Assembly: GCA_963808775.1 (NCBI GenBank)
Contig: CAWEGR010000001.1
Span: 62,001 to 126,000, forward strand
DNA: 64,000 nucleotides
Direction: 5' to 3'
Source of the DNA: JACVRW01 sp963808775
GTDB lineage: Bacteria; Actinomycetota; Thermoleophilia; Solirubrobacterales; Thermoleophilaceae
Of the stretch, positions 33,823 through 42,363 are shown piece after piece (the stretch's first letter is position 1; every line of letters begins with the position of its first letter). The translations under genes were made by a program, and so were the position numbers. The notes below the pieces were generated by a model. It did no database searches and was not told where the DNA came from. It saw only the letters and a program-made list of their open reading frames with translations.

Positions 33823-34568
33823 GGCCGCGCCTCGGGCTCTTCGCCCGAATCCGGTCCGGAGTCCGGGTCGCTCTGCGGCTCGGGCTCCGTGGCGCCGCCC
33901 GGCAGCAGGTTGAGCTCGACCTCGTTGGTCGGCTCGGGATCCGCCTCCGCGTCCTCGACAGGGTCCGTCAGGGGCATCTCGACGAACGGCGACTCGACCG
34001 TGTCCTGCGCGGGGTCGGCCGGGTCGATGAGGCCGGGCTGCTCGGCCTCCGGCTCGATCAGGGCCTCGGGCAAGGTCACGCGCTCGGCCGCCTCGTCGGC
34101 GGTCGCGAGGACGTCGTCGGCGAGCTGGCGGATGTCCTCGAGCAGCCGCATGCGCTCGTCCCAGAGCAGGCGGGTGTCGCCGACGACCTGCTCCGCGTAC
34201 TCGTCGGCGTCGCGGCGCGCGATGTCGGCTTCGCGCTCAGCGCGCTGGAGCCGGGCGTCGGCCTGGGCACGCGAGCGCGAGGTGATCTCGTCGGCGGTCT
34301 CGTGAGCGCGCTGGAGGATGCCGGCGGTTTCCTCGCCGACCTCATCGAGCGCCCGCTGCACGACGGACTCGCGCGACTGGCGGCCCTCGAGCTCCGTGAC
34401 GAGATCGGCGACCTCGGTCAGGAACTCGTCGACGGCATGCCGGTCGTAGCCGCGCACGGCGAGCGGGAACTCCCGCTCGCGGATGCGATCGGCGGCGCTG
34501 CGCTCGAATCGCGCGGCTGGAAGCGGCTCGGTCTGGTCGCCGGTGGCGCTGATCTCGGACTCGCCCAT
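33819..34568 (-). CDS. DivIVA-domain protein
   Basis: I place the start at ATG 34568 (MGESEISATGDQ); the frame also runs further upstream without support. The DivIVA membrane-binding segment appears as REREFPLAVRGYDRHAVDEFLTEVADLVTELEG around residues 25-60, followed by a coiled coil (ILQRAHETADEITSRSRAQADARLQRAEREADIARRDADEYAEQ) and an acidic tail rich in Pro, Glu and Asp. DivIVA proteins mark poles and septa and organise growth or division. It is probably a polar or septal scaffold rather than the main Wag31, since the tail is long and acidic. Confidence 0.75.
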   Translation of the reverse strand: MGESEISATGDQTEPLPAARFERSAADRIREREFPLAVRGYDRHAVDEFLTEVADLVTELEGRQSRESVVQRALDEVGEETAGILQRAHETADEITSRSRAQADARLQRAEREADIARRDADEYAEQVVGDTRLLWDERMRLLEDIRQLADDVLATADEAAERVTLPEALIEPEAEQPGLIDPADPAQDTVESPFVEMPLTDPVEDAEADPEPTNEVELNLLPGGATEPEPQSDPDSGPDSGEEPEARP

Positions 34569-34880
34569 ATGCAGGCAGTATGCCTGGACGCGCGAGAGTT
34601 GAAGCATTGGCGCGGGAGCGGGTACGGATTCGTGCAGAACGAACGCTCGATAATCGGCCTTATGTGAACTCGTTGGCGGGAGTGCTCGTGCGAGAAAGTC
34701 GCGCATACCGCCAGCCGGTCTCGACGAGCACCCCCGGTGCGCTTCATCGAGTCGTTTCCGCTCTCTCGCCCAACACCCCCGCACGGCACGAAGGTCGCGC
34801 CGCTCGTGCGCGGAGGTCGCCCGCCGCGCGGGTCACGCCGGCCTGAGCGCCGCGCCTAATCGACGATCCGCCGCACCGGC

Positions 34881-35427
34881 TCAGGCGGGCACGCCCTCCG
34901 CGGCGTCCGCCGCGCGGGTCACCGGGCAGAGCCCCTCCTCGTGGCCGCACGCGCCGGCGTCGCAGAGCCGGCACAGCCTCTGGGCGTCGGCCCTTCCCGC
35001 GGTGAGGCCCGCGAGGAGCGTCTCGTGCACCCGCGCCAGCGTCTCGCGCTCGGCCGGGTCGAGGGGCTCGAGAACCGCCTCGAGCGCGCGCTCCCGAGCG
35101 AGCCTGATGCGCTCGGCCGCATCCGACCCGGCCGCGGTCAGCTTGCACGGACACCTCGCGCCCATCCCCGGCGCGCTCGCGGCGGACGAGCCCGGCCTGC
35201 GCGAGCCGGTCGATCAGACGCACGGCGGCCGAATGGCTCAGGCCGAGCGGCCGGCGCAGCTTGTCGATCGAGGATCCGTCGAGGTACGTCGCGAGCGCGA
35301 CCAGCGCCGCGGGCGCCGCTCCCCCCTGGCCCGACGCCTCGCCCACCGCCAGGGCGAGCCGGTCCGACACCGCAAGGGACAGGGTCCCGAGCAGGTTCGC
35401 GTCGCGAGCCGAGGATGTATGACTCAT
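34881..35427 (-). CDS. MarR family regulator with C-terminal cysteine cluster (one frameshift)
   Basis: The winged helix is clear in the first part (AALVALATYLDGSSIDKLRRPLGLSHSAAVRLIDRLAQAGLVRRERAGDGREVSV). After one extra base near 35155 the frame continues KLTAAGSDAAERIRLARERALEAVLEPLDPAERETLARVHETLL, a typical dimerisation helix. The end holds five cysteines and a His (LCRLCDAGACGHEEGLCPVT), which could bind zinc or a redox cofactor. MarR proteins repress nearby genes in response to small ligands. It is divergent from the membrane protein gene at 35446, its likely target by position. Confidence 0.75.
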
Positions 35428-35445
35428 GCATGTACCCTACCGGGC

Positions 35446-36151
35446 ATGGCTGCCCCGGACCAGCCGCGCAACCGGCCGACCGTGCCGGATCGCTACGAGG
35501 CGATGCCCGACATGGCCCACCTCCCCGGCTGGCTCTGGCGCAAGACGCCCGTCTGGGGACGCGTGCTCCTCGGCCTGCTGCTCGCGGCCGCCGTCGGGCT
35601 CGTGCTGCTGATCGGACCGGGCATCCAGGACGCGAAGGAACGCGACGCGCAGGCCGAGGCCGAGCGGATCGCGCGCGCCAAGGCGGAGCGGATCGAGGCG
35701 CTGCGCCGCGAGCAGCGTCCGCGCACCGCATCGGGGACGCCGGCTCCCGACGACGTCGCCGCGCGCCTGCGGCTCATCGACGACACCGACGGTCGCGATC
35801 GGCGCCGACGCCCGCCGCCGCGTGGCCGCCGGCGCCCTCACCGGGCCGATCAAGGGGGTCGACTGCGAGCCCTTCCCGCGCAACGTCGAGCGTGTCGGAA
35901 ACGAGCGCGACCTCGGCGAGCGCTACGGCAACTACTCCTGCCTCGCGGTCACGGCGGAGTTCGGCTCGAGCGGCGAGGGTCGCGACGCCTGGGGCGAGAG
36001 CGAGAGCGGCGCGGTCGGCCACCCCTATCGCGCCCGGCTCGACTTCGAGACCGGCGCGATCACCTTCTGCAAGATCTCCGGACGCCCCGCCGAGGGCGGC
36101 CTCACCCAGAAGATCGACGTGACGGTGCCGCGCGAGTGTGGCGGCCGGTAG
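35446..36151 (+). CDS. Hypothetical single-span membrane protein (one frameshift)
   Basis: The product begins MAAPDQPRNRPTVPDRYEAMPD and has one membrane helix (VLLGLLLAAAVGLVLLIGPGI, about residues 45-65), a charged coiled coil (KERDAQAEAERIARAKAERIEALRREQ) and, after a break near 35787, an extracytoplasmic domain with three Cys (VDCEPFPRN, YSCLAVTAEF, ITFCKI) and an end PRECGGR. I do not recognise the family. It is divergent from the MarR gene by 18 bases and lies just before pdxH. Confidence 0.6.
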
Positions 36152-36163
36152 CTTCCGGCCATC

Positions 36164-36778
36164 GTGCTCCAGAACCGTCCGCTCGACGAGGGCGACCTCG
36201 ATTCCGACCCGCTCGTCCAGTTCGGGCGCTGGTTCGACGAGGTCAGGGAGCGCGGCATTCCCGAGCCGGAGGCGATGGCGCTCGCGACGGCCACGGCGGA
36301 CGGCGCTCCGTCGGCCCGCATGGTGCTGATGAAGTCCTGCGACGAGCGCGGCATCGCGTTCTTCACGAACCACGGCAGCCGCAAGGGCGACGAGCTCGCC
36401 GCGAACCCGCGCGCGGCACTGCTCTTCCACTGGCGCGAGCTCGGCCGCCAGGTGCGCGTCGAGGGCGGGATCGTGCCGGTCGAGCGCTCGGAGACCGAGG
36501 CCTACGCGCGCGCTCGCCCGCGTCAGAGCCAGCTGAGCGCGCTCGCGTCGCCGCAGAGCCGGCCGGTGCCGGACCGCGCCTGGCTCGAGGAGCGGGTCGC
36601 GGAGCTCGATCGCGAGCACGCCGGGAGGGAGCTGCCCGTGAGGGAGGACTGGGGCGGCTTCCGGCTCCTCCCGGACGCCTGGGAGTTCTGGCAGCACCGC
36701 GAGAACCGGCTGCACGACCGCTTCCGCTACGAGCCCGACCCCTCCGGCGGCTGGGCCATGACGCGGCTCGGCCCCTAA
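36164..36778 (+). CDS. pdxH: Pyridoxine/pyridoxamine 5'-phosphate oxidase
   Basis: PdxH oxidises pyridoxamine or pyridoxine phosphate to pyridoxal phosphate with FMN. The 204-residue protein has DPLVQFGRWFDEV, MALATATADGAPSARMVLMKSCDERGIAFFTNHGSRKGDELAANPRAALLFHW (FMN-binding split barrel) and the C-terminal signature FWQHRENRLHDRFRYE. The start is GTG 36164. It could serve the PLP enzymes nearby such as the DapL-like protein, though distance makes that loose. Confidence 0.92.
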   Translation: MLQNRPLDEGDLDSDPLVQFGRWFDEVRERGIPEPEAMALATATADGAPSARMVLMKSCDERGIAFFTNHGSRKGDELAANPRAALLFHWRELGRQVRVEGGIVPVERSETEAYARARPRQSQLSALASPQSRPVPDRAWLEERVAELDREHAGRELPVREDWGGFRLLPDAWEFWQHRENRLHDRFRYEPDPSGGWAMTRLGP

Positions 36779-37221
36779 CCGCCCGTCAGCTCGATCGCGA
36801 CCTTGAGCCGCGCGAGCTGCTCGTCGAGGCGGCGGCGCATCCCGCGGCGCAGCAGCGGTCCCGCGACGGCGAACCAGACGCGTGTGAACAGGCTGTCCGG
36901 GCCCGCGTCGAAGGTCTGGCGTACGCGCGTGCCGGCCGCCTCCTCGGCCAGCTCGAGCGTGCCCTCGAACGGGAACGGCCCGGACACCGAGCGCACCATC
37001 TGGCGCCGCGGCTGCCGGCGCTCGACGATCTCGTAGACGAACTCGTGGTCCTGGCCCCCGTAGACGTAGCGCGACGACAGGCGGCTGCCCTCGGCGAGCA
37101 GGCCGTCGACCTCGACGTCGTGGACGCCCTCGAGCCAGTTCTCCCAGTTGCGCGGATCCGCGGCCCAGCGCCACACGACCTCGATCGGACGCTCGACCAC
37201 GATCTCGCCCGTGGCCTTCAC
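36775..37221 (-). CDS. SRPBCC family (polyketide cyclase/START-like) protein
   Basis: The 148-residue protein begins with GTG (VKATGEIVVERPIEVVWRWAADPRNWENWLEGV), the standard first strand and helix of the SRPBCC fold that binds hydrophobic ligands in a deep pocket. Further strands follow (VYEIVERRQPRRQMVRSVSGPFPFEGTLELAEEAAGTRVRQTFD). The C-terminal helix is amphipathic. Its GTG overlaps the stop of the upstream CrtC-like gene by 4 bases, so the two are co-translated. The ligand is unknown. Confidence 0.75.
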   Translation of the reverse strand: MKATGEIVVERPIEVVWRWAADPRNWENWLEGVHDVEVDGLLAEGSRLSSRYVYGGQDHEFVYEIVERRQPRRQMVRSVSGPFPFEGTLELAEEAAGTRVRQTFDAGPDSLFTRVWFAVAGPLLRRGMRRRLDEQLARLKVAIELTGG

Positions 37222-38186
37222 GGGTCGGGGTGCGGCTGGATCTCCATGCCGTGGTCGCGCTCGCGCATGCCCAGCTCGTAGGCGGCCCCGCCACGCACCT
37301 GGAGGTCCCAGCCACGGCCGCCCGCGGAGCGCTCGACCACGAGGCTCATGTCCGCGATCGAGCAGTTGACGGTGTGGTGCTCGCCGCCGTCCGGATCCGC
37401 GTAGACCCAGCCCACGAAGCGCTCCCGCGGCGCGGAGACGGTGCCGCGCACGCGCATGCCCTTGCCGGACAGCATGAACGCGCACGCGTCCGGGGCCTCG
37501 TCGACCTCGACCTTCCGTCCCGGCCCTCCGAGCGCATGGCGCTCGCCCGCGAGGCTGATCGCGCCGTTGCCTATCCACGGAGTCGTGACCGGCCCGACCT
37601 TCACGCGCCCGAGCGCCGCGTCGAGCCAGTCGCCGTCGGGGGTCATCCCGTGCAGCCAGATCCAGCGCTCGGCGTGCTCGGCGCCCCAGTTGTGGCCGAC
37701 CATCCCGCCCCAGCCGTCGACCGCGATCTCGCGGCCGTCGACCACGAGGGTGCCCGCGAAGCCGGCGGCCGGCGCCGGTGAGAGCAGCTTCGTGCGCGGC
37801 AACCTGGCCGTGTACATCCAGGTGCGCGGAAGGTGGAGCAGCGGCTCCTCGCCGGTCTCGAAGCGCAGGTCCCACTCGACGTCGGCCCCGATCCGCCCCT
37901 CGGCGAAGCCGTCGCCGATGCGGGCATCGGCCACGCTCAGCCACTCGCCCTCGCCCGAGCGCGGCGCGGCGGCGGTCAGCTTGGCCGGCCGCGGGCCGTC
38001 GGCCTCGAACAGCGTGAACCAGAGCGAGCCGGTCGGCTCCTCCCCCGGCCGCTTGTGGACCGTGTAGCGGATCCAGGCGCCGAGCGGCTCCGCGGGATGG
38101 CAGAGCTTGAGGTAGAAGCTCTCGTAGTGCCCGGCCTTCACGGGCACCGCTGGAAAGCGCGCCTCCGTCGGATTCACGGCCGCCAC
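37218..38186 (-). CDS. CrtC/AttH lipocalin-like domain protein
   Basis: The 322-residue protein shows a beta-rich pattern with LWFTLFEADGPRPAK, GRIGADVEWDLRFETGEEPLLHLP, a central VDGWGGMVGHNWGAEHAERWIWLHG and later FVGWVYADPDGGEHHTVNCSIADM. The GHNWG and W.H motifs recall carotenoid 1,2-hydratase (CrtC) and AttH-type double lipocalin folds. Substrates in that group are carotenoids or other lipids. The assignment is by pattern only. The start is GTG 38186, divergent from the SDR gene by 24 bases. Confidence 0.55.
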   Translation of the reverse strand: MAAVNPTEARFPAVPVKAGHYESFYLKLCHPAEPLGAWIRYTVHKRPGEEPTGSLWFTLFEADGPRPAKLTAAAPRSGEGEWLSVADARIGDGFAEGRIGADVEWDLRFETGEEPLLHLPRTWMYTARLPRTKLLSPAPAAGFAGTLVVDGREIAVDGWGGMVGHNWGAEHAERWIWLHGMTPDGDWLDAALGRVKVGPVTTPWIGNGAISLAGERHALGGPGRKVEVDEAPDACAFMLSGKGMRVRGTVSAPRERFVGWVYADPDGGEHHTVNCSIADMSLVVERSAGGRGWDLQVRGGAAYELGMRERDHGMEIQPHPDP

Positions 38187-38210
38187 GTCGCGGCATGCTA
38201 GAACCGGCGC

Positions 38211-38903
38211 ATGTCAGACGACCCGGTTCTCGTGATCACAGGCGCCAGCACAGGCATCGGCGCCGCCACCGCAAGGCGCGCTGTGGAGTTCGGATACCGC
38301 GTGGCGCTCGCCGCGCGCTCGGAGGACAAGCTGACCGCGCTCGCGGACGAGCTCGGCGGCGAGGCGAAGGCGATCCCCGTGCGCTGCGACGTCACGAGCT
38401 GGGACGACCAGCAGGCGCTCGTGGCCGCCGCCCTCGAGCGCTTCGGGCGCATGGACGCCTTCTTCGCGAACGCCGGCTTCGGCGCCAAGCGCGGCTTCCT
38501 CGAGGAATCCGTCGAGCACTGGCACTCGATGGTCGAGACGAACGTCTACGGCGCGGCGCTCTCGATCCGCGCGTCCCTCGGGCACTTCATGCAGCAGAAC
38601 GCGGGCCACCTGATCCTCACGAGCTCGATCGCGGGCCGGCGCGCGCTGCCCGGCTCCCTCTACTCGGCGACGAAGCACGCGGTGACCGCGATGGGCGAGT
38701 GCCTGCGCCAGGAGGTCGCGGAGACGGGCGTGAAGATGACGCTGATCGAGCCCGGCATGGTCGACACGCCGTTCTTCGACAGCCCCGTGTCCGGGGCCCT
38801 CGAGCCGGACGACATCGCGCGCTCCGTGATGTTCGCGCTGACCCAGCCGCCGCACGTGGACGTGAACGAGATCCTGGTGCGCCCGATCAATCAGCCGACG
38901 TAG
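38211..38903 (+). CDS. Short-chain dehydrogenase/reductase (SDR)
   Basis: The 230-residue protein is a classical SDR: cofactor loop TGASTGIGAA near residue 11, NAG motif in FFANAGFGAKRG, catalytic Ser in LTSSIAGR and YSATK with the catalytic Tyr and Lys near residue 152. An Arg (AARSEDK) after the second strand favours NADP. The substrate is unknown. It is the last normal gene before the anomalous region beginning at about 38.95 kb. Confidence 0.9.
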   Translation: MSDDPVLVITGASTGIGAATARRAVEFGYRVALAARSEDKLTALADELGGEAKAIPVRCDVTSWDDQQALVAAALERFGRMDAFFANAGFGAKRGFLEESVEHWHSMVETNVYGAALSIRASLGHFMQQNAGHLILTSSIAGRRALPGSLYSATKHAVTAMGECLRQEVAETGVKMTLIEPGMVDTPFFDSPVSGALEPDDIARSVMFALTQPPHVDVNEILVRPINQPT

Positions 38904-39878
38904 CGGACCTGACGGGTGGAGCGGACGCTGAGCGGCTCCTGCTCTGGCGCGAGAAAGTGAAGAGACGGTCACGATGGCCGGCTCAGGCGCCCGGACGCTC
39001 CAGAAACCGAAAAGCAGATAACAGCGAAAAAAATAGAAGAGGAAGAAATAATGAAGGAAGGAAGAATAGGAATAGTGGAACTAGTCCAGGGAAAAGAGGT
39101 ATTTGTGAAGTTAGATAATAAGAGAAGAGAAAGAAAAAAAGAGAGAGAAAGAGATGGTTATAGAAGAGAATATGATATGAGAGGAGAGAAAAATAAATGA
39201 AGAAAAAAGCTGTAAGAAGATAAAAGACTGATTGACGGTCGTTTTGACGCGAAGAAGAAAAATATAGAGAAAAGATGAGAAGAATGACTACTAAAGGCGG
39301 AAGAAAAAACTGAGCGACGTAGCAACGACGAGGAAGGAACGGTGATCGAGGATGTGGGTGGAGAGGAGCGCTAGCCTGAATTGAGGCGAGGGTCGTGTGA
39401 CGATAGATAAAAGGAAGAAAAGGGAGAGAACTAAGGCGAGCCGCGGACGAACGGAAACTGGGGCGCAGGAAAGGAAAGAGCTGACCTTTGACGGAGAGAA
39501 GCAAGATGTTAGAAGATAAGGGGAGATAGGAAAAAGAAAAGAGAGGATAGATGACAATAAAATAAAAAAAAGGGAAAAAGGAGAGAAGAAAGGGAAAAGA
39601 GGGAAAAAATAGAGAGAGACAAGCCGATACAGGGAGGCGGAAATGACATAGGCATCACCACGGGGAGGAAAGGGAGATTGATGACTGGACGTAAAAGAGA
39701 AGTCTGATAGATGGCGTTAACCGAAAAGGAAGATATTGACGGTGAAAGATATCTCGGAACTGATAGAGAAAGAGAAAGAATAAAAAGAAGAAGAAAAAGA
39801 AGAGAAAGAAAGAGGAGACTATGACGCGGTCAGGAGCGCGCCGAAGGCGGTAAAGGTGTAGATGGGAAACAAAGATGG

Positions 39879-39911
39879 CAGATAACACCGATACAGGAGT
39901 ACCTCGCTGAG
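39879..39911 (+). repeat. Decayed copy of the dispersed repeat
   Basis: AACACCGATACAGGAGTACC begins near 39,885 and differs by few bases from the copy at 40,130. It is followed by TCGCTGAGCC, comparable to TTGCTGCCGT in the other copy. The left palindrome is largely lost. Confidence 0.45.
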
Positions 39912-40066
39912 CCTAAGAGAAGAAAAGAAAAAGAGAGAAAGATTGATAATATAAGAGGAGGAAGAGGTAAGATTGAGGAAAGAGCGGCGCACCGGAGGGC
40001 GCTCCCGGCCGGAGCGCTCGATAGAAGAATAGATGAAAGAGGGAGAGAAGCGCTTCCTGTATCGGG

Positions 40067-40101
40067 TCGTGTCAGGCGACATGAATCCAGGAAGTTACCG
40101 C
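40067..40101 (+). repeat. Decayed copy of the dispersed repeat
   Basis: GTGTCAGGCGACATGAATCC followed by AGGAAGTTACC corresponds to GTGTGGCGACACCGATCC followed by AGGAGTACC in the next copy, with several substitutions and small insertions. Confidence 0.4.
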
Positions 40102-40120
40102 GCGCAGGATCGTGGCGCGT

Positions 40121-40210
40121 GGTGTGGCGACACCGATCCAGGAGTACCTTGCTGCCGTTCAGCCGTCTTGCCCACCCCGTAGGCTCAATTCGTGAGCCTG
40201 GCCGGCAGCC
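40121..40210. other. Structured element: repeat hairpin plus nested stem-loop
   Basis: Three perfect stems occur in 90 bases: GGTGT/ACACC (40121-40125 and 40130-40134, GGCG loop); an outer stem GCTGCCG/CGGCAGC (40152-40158 and 40204-40210); and an inner stem AGGCTCA/TGAGCCT (40182-40188 and 40194-40200, ATTCG loop). The first stem is part of the dispersed repeat. An AT-rich stretch follows at 40212. It could be a small RNA, a recombination site or a decayed mobile-element end; I found no family match. Confidence 0.45.
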
Positions 40211-40650
40211 CGATATTTGTTTATAAAAAAGGGAATATAAGGAAAGAAGTAGAGATTAGAGAAGATAGATGGTGTGTACCTAGAAGGTGATGACGTGTGG
40301 ATCGTTAATAAAAGAAGGAGGTGAAGGTAGAGTTGTATGTGGTGGCTGACTAGAATTGTCACGAGAGGAGGAGAAAAGGTTGTAAGTTAACTATGTGATA
40401 GAATAATAGAAGTAAAGTGAAGAAAAAGGTAGATGGGGTAAGTTGGTAGGTCGGGATGTGAGTGAGCAGAAAAAAGAAGAAGATAAGAAGAGATAAGAGG
40501 AAGAGATGAGGGTTGGAAAGATAAAGAGAGAGAGAGGGTGTGATTGGCTAAAGAAGTACGTCGTGACCGAAGAAAGAAAGAAAGTAACGGTACAGCGAGA
40601 GCTGTGAGCGTAGAGCGCGAACCGATCACTGACGCAACTGGGGCCGTTAA

Positions 40651-40848
40651 TGCCGGGCCAGACAACTAGAGGAGGAGCAAGAGGTAGTGCTGCAAGAGGA
40701 GGAGGTAGTAGCGCAGAAGCGCGCTGTTGAAGGGGTGCGGCTCGACAAGGAGACGGTCACAGAAGAGGAAACTGTCTCCGACCAGGTGCGTAAGGAGCAG
40801 ATCGACACCGATGTGTCAGTAGACGCCTGGAAGAAGAGGAGAAATTGA
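40651..40848 (+). pseudogene. Remnant of a DUF2382 (YsnF/AvaK-type) domain gene
   Basis: The open frame between a TAA at 40648 and TGA at 40846 encodes a highly charged peptide including EEVVAQKRAVEGVRLDKETV and TEEETVSDQVRKEQIDTDV. This pattern of alternating Val and Glu with a closing KETVTEEETVS is typical of the end of DUF2382 domains, stress-associated proteins often fused to PRC-barrels. No ATG is present and only about 60 residues remain, so it looks like a 3' fragment. It is the only clear coding homology in the island. Confidence 0.6.
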
Positions 40849-40852
40849 GGTG

Positions 40853-40930
40853 ATGGGGCGCGTTATAACTCTAGCGCTCCTGCTTCTCGCTATTGATTTA
40901 CTCTGGCGCGTGCTGAGTTGGCTGGCCTGA
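40853..40930 (+). CDS. Possible 25-residue membrane micro-protein
   Basis: Just after the DUF2382 remnant, ATG 40853 opens MGRVITLALLLLAIDLLWRVLSWLA and stops at 40928-40930. The peptide is one membrane helix with a basic start. GAGGAG lies about 14 bases upstream and GAGGTG directly abuts the ATG. Too short for family assignment; it could be chance in a biased region. Confidence 0.3.
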   Translation: MGRVITLALLLLAIDLLWRVLSWLA

Positions 40931-41024
40931 ATCGCTAGGTCTTCTATGCGAGCGCGTGCCTCCGCCTCGTAACTGCGATGGGCTTACGGCAGCTGTTTGT
41001 GACGGTTTCTCTGCGATTGAGAGA

Positions 41025-41255
41025 TTAGGTTACATCGGCGTCTACGTACAGCTCGTAGTACCAGCTCATTCTTAGTGAATGGGTCGTGAACCGCCAGGTC
41101 ACGTCTTCTCGTCGATCATGTTGTCGAGAATCCAACGAGGACGCGGCTAGTTCAGTCGCCTTGTCAAGATGCAGCTCGATCACCTGTCGGTGGGCCTTCG
41201 CCGCCGCCTCTGAGAGGCGGTAGCCCGTCCGCCGCTCAGCTGCGACTCGTCCTGC
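41025..41255 (-). pseudogene. Open minus-strand frame without a start, possible gene remnant
   Basis: An uninterrupted minus frame of 76 codons reads through RTGYRLSEAAAKAHRQVIEL, LDKATELAASSLDSRQHDRR and WRFTTHSLRMSWYYELYVD to a TAA. The composition looks protein-like and unlike the low-complexity frames further left, but there is no start codon at the 5' end and I recognise no family. It may be the end of a degraded gene. Confidence 0.25.
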
Positions 41256-41300
41256 TCAGTCACTACGTCGTGTGATTGAGTCACCCGCGTCGTCGCCCAC

Positions 41301-42346
41301 GTGGACATGGACGCCTTCTACGTGAGCGTCGAGCTGCAGCGCCGTCCCGAGCTGCGCGGCCTCCCGGTCGTCGTGGCCGGCAGCGGGCCTCGCGCGGTGG
41401 TCACGACCGCAAGCTACGAGGCGCGCCGCTACGGCATCTTCTCCGCCACCCCCGCCGAGCGCGCCCGGCGGCTCTGCCCCGAGGCGGTGTTCGTCCCGCC
41501 CGACTTCGAGCACTACCGCGCCCGCTCGCGCGACGTCCACGAGGTGCTGCGCGCGCACGTCGAGCGCGTCGAGTCGGTCGGGCTCGACGAGGCGTACCTC
41601 GACCTGAGCGGGATCGAGCGCTACCGGGCGGCGGCGAGAAGGGTCAAGGAGGCGGTCCGCGACACCACCGGGCTGACCTGCTCGGTTGGGATCGGGCCCA
41701 ACAAGCTGGTCGCCAAGGTGGCGAGCGACGCCGAGAAGCCCGACGGCTTCGTCGAGCTGTCCGCCGAGGAGGCGCGCGAGCGCTTCGGGCGGCCTCCCCC
41801 GGTCTCGTCCCGGGCATCGGCCCGAAGACCGTCGAGCGGCTCGAGCGGCTCGGAATCACGACTCTGGGCGCCCTCGGCTCGACCCCCGACGCCACGCTGA
41901 TGGAATGGTTCGGCCCGCGGCTCGGACGCCACCTGGGCGCGCTGGCGCGCTTCGAGGACGAGCGCGAGCTCGAGACGGTCAGGGTCGCCAAGTCCGAGTC
42001 GCGCGAGACGACCTTCGACCACGACCTGCGCGGGCTCGCGGCGCTCGAGCCGGTGCTGCGGAAGCTCACCGGGGAGCTCTGCGAGGGGCTCGCGGACGCG
42101 GAGCGGCGCGGGCGCACCGTCGGCATCAAGGTCCGCTTCGACGACTTCTCGACGGTCACCCGGGCGCACACGCTCGACGCGGCCGTGAACGACTTCGAGA
42201 GCGTCCACGAGGCCGCGCTGACGCTGCTGCGGCGGCTCGACCCGCCGCGGCCGGTGCGTCTGCTCGGGGTCCGCGTCGCGGGCCTCGACGCGACCGAGGC
42301 CGTCCGCGTCCCGGTATCAAGAGATCAACTTTCGCTCGCGTTCTGA
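41301..42346 (+). CDS. dinB: DNA polymerase IV (one frameshift)
   Basis: DinB is a Y-family polymerase for translesion synthesis. The catalytic residues are seen in DMDAFYVSVE at the start and SVGLDEAYLDLSG near residue 97; CSVGIGPNKLVAKVASDAEKPDGF follows. After a break near 41790 the frame resumes with GLVPGIGPKTVERLERLGITTLGAL (helix-hairpin-helix) and the little-finger domain (VGIKVRFDDFSTVTRAHTL). The usual start lies a few residues before HVDMDAF, but an in-frame TGA at 41277 and no upstream start leave GTG 41301; the 5' end may carry another indel at the island edge. Confidence 0.88.
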
Positions 42347-42363
42347 CGCGATACGGTGGACGC

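Larger units (their letters stand above)
38904..41300. other. Purine-rich, lower-GC island without intact genes
   Basis: From about 38,990 to 40,660 the plus strand is dominated by A and G (runs such as GAAGAAGAAAAAGAAGAG), with few C and T. From 40,660 to 41,290 it is more balanced but still less GC-rich than flanks. No intact gene is supported. Contents that stand out are decayed copies of a short repeat near 39,880, 40,067 and 40,121, a nested stem-loop at 40,152-40,210, a DUF2382 remnant at 40,651-40,848 and a tiny membrane ORF at 40,853. Apparent minus-strand ORFs here encode only Phe/Leu/Ser/Pro low-complexity strings that arise from the pyrimidine bias. Confidence 0.7.

Noticed and set aside
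40121..40210. Integron attC site, tRNA or tmRNA fragment at the nested stem-loop
   Set aside because: No GTTRRRY/RYYYAAC cores, no T-loop or anticodon arm, and no CCA end could be seen.
38983..40665. Several minus-strand frames of 60-170 codons in the purine-rich island, rich in Phe, Leu, Ser and Pro
   Set aside because: They follow directly from pyrimidine-rich codons on that strand, have no family resemblance and lack credible start signals.
38904..41300. Prophage or genomic island with integrase
   Set aside because: No integrase, transposase, phage structural gene, tRNA-type attachment site or flanking direct repeat was found.
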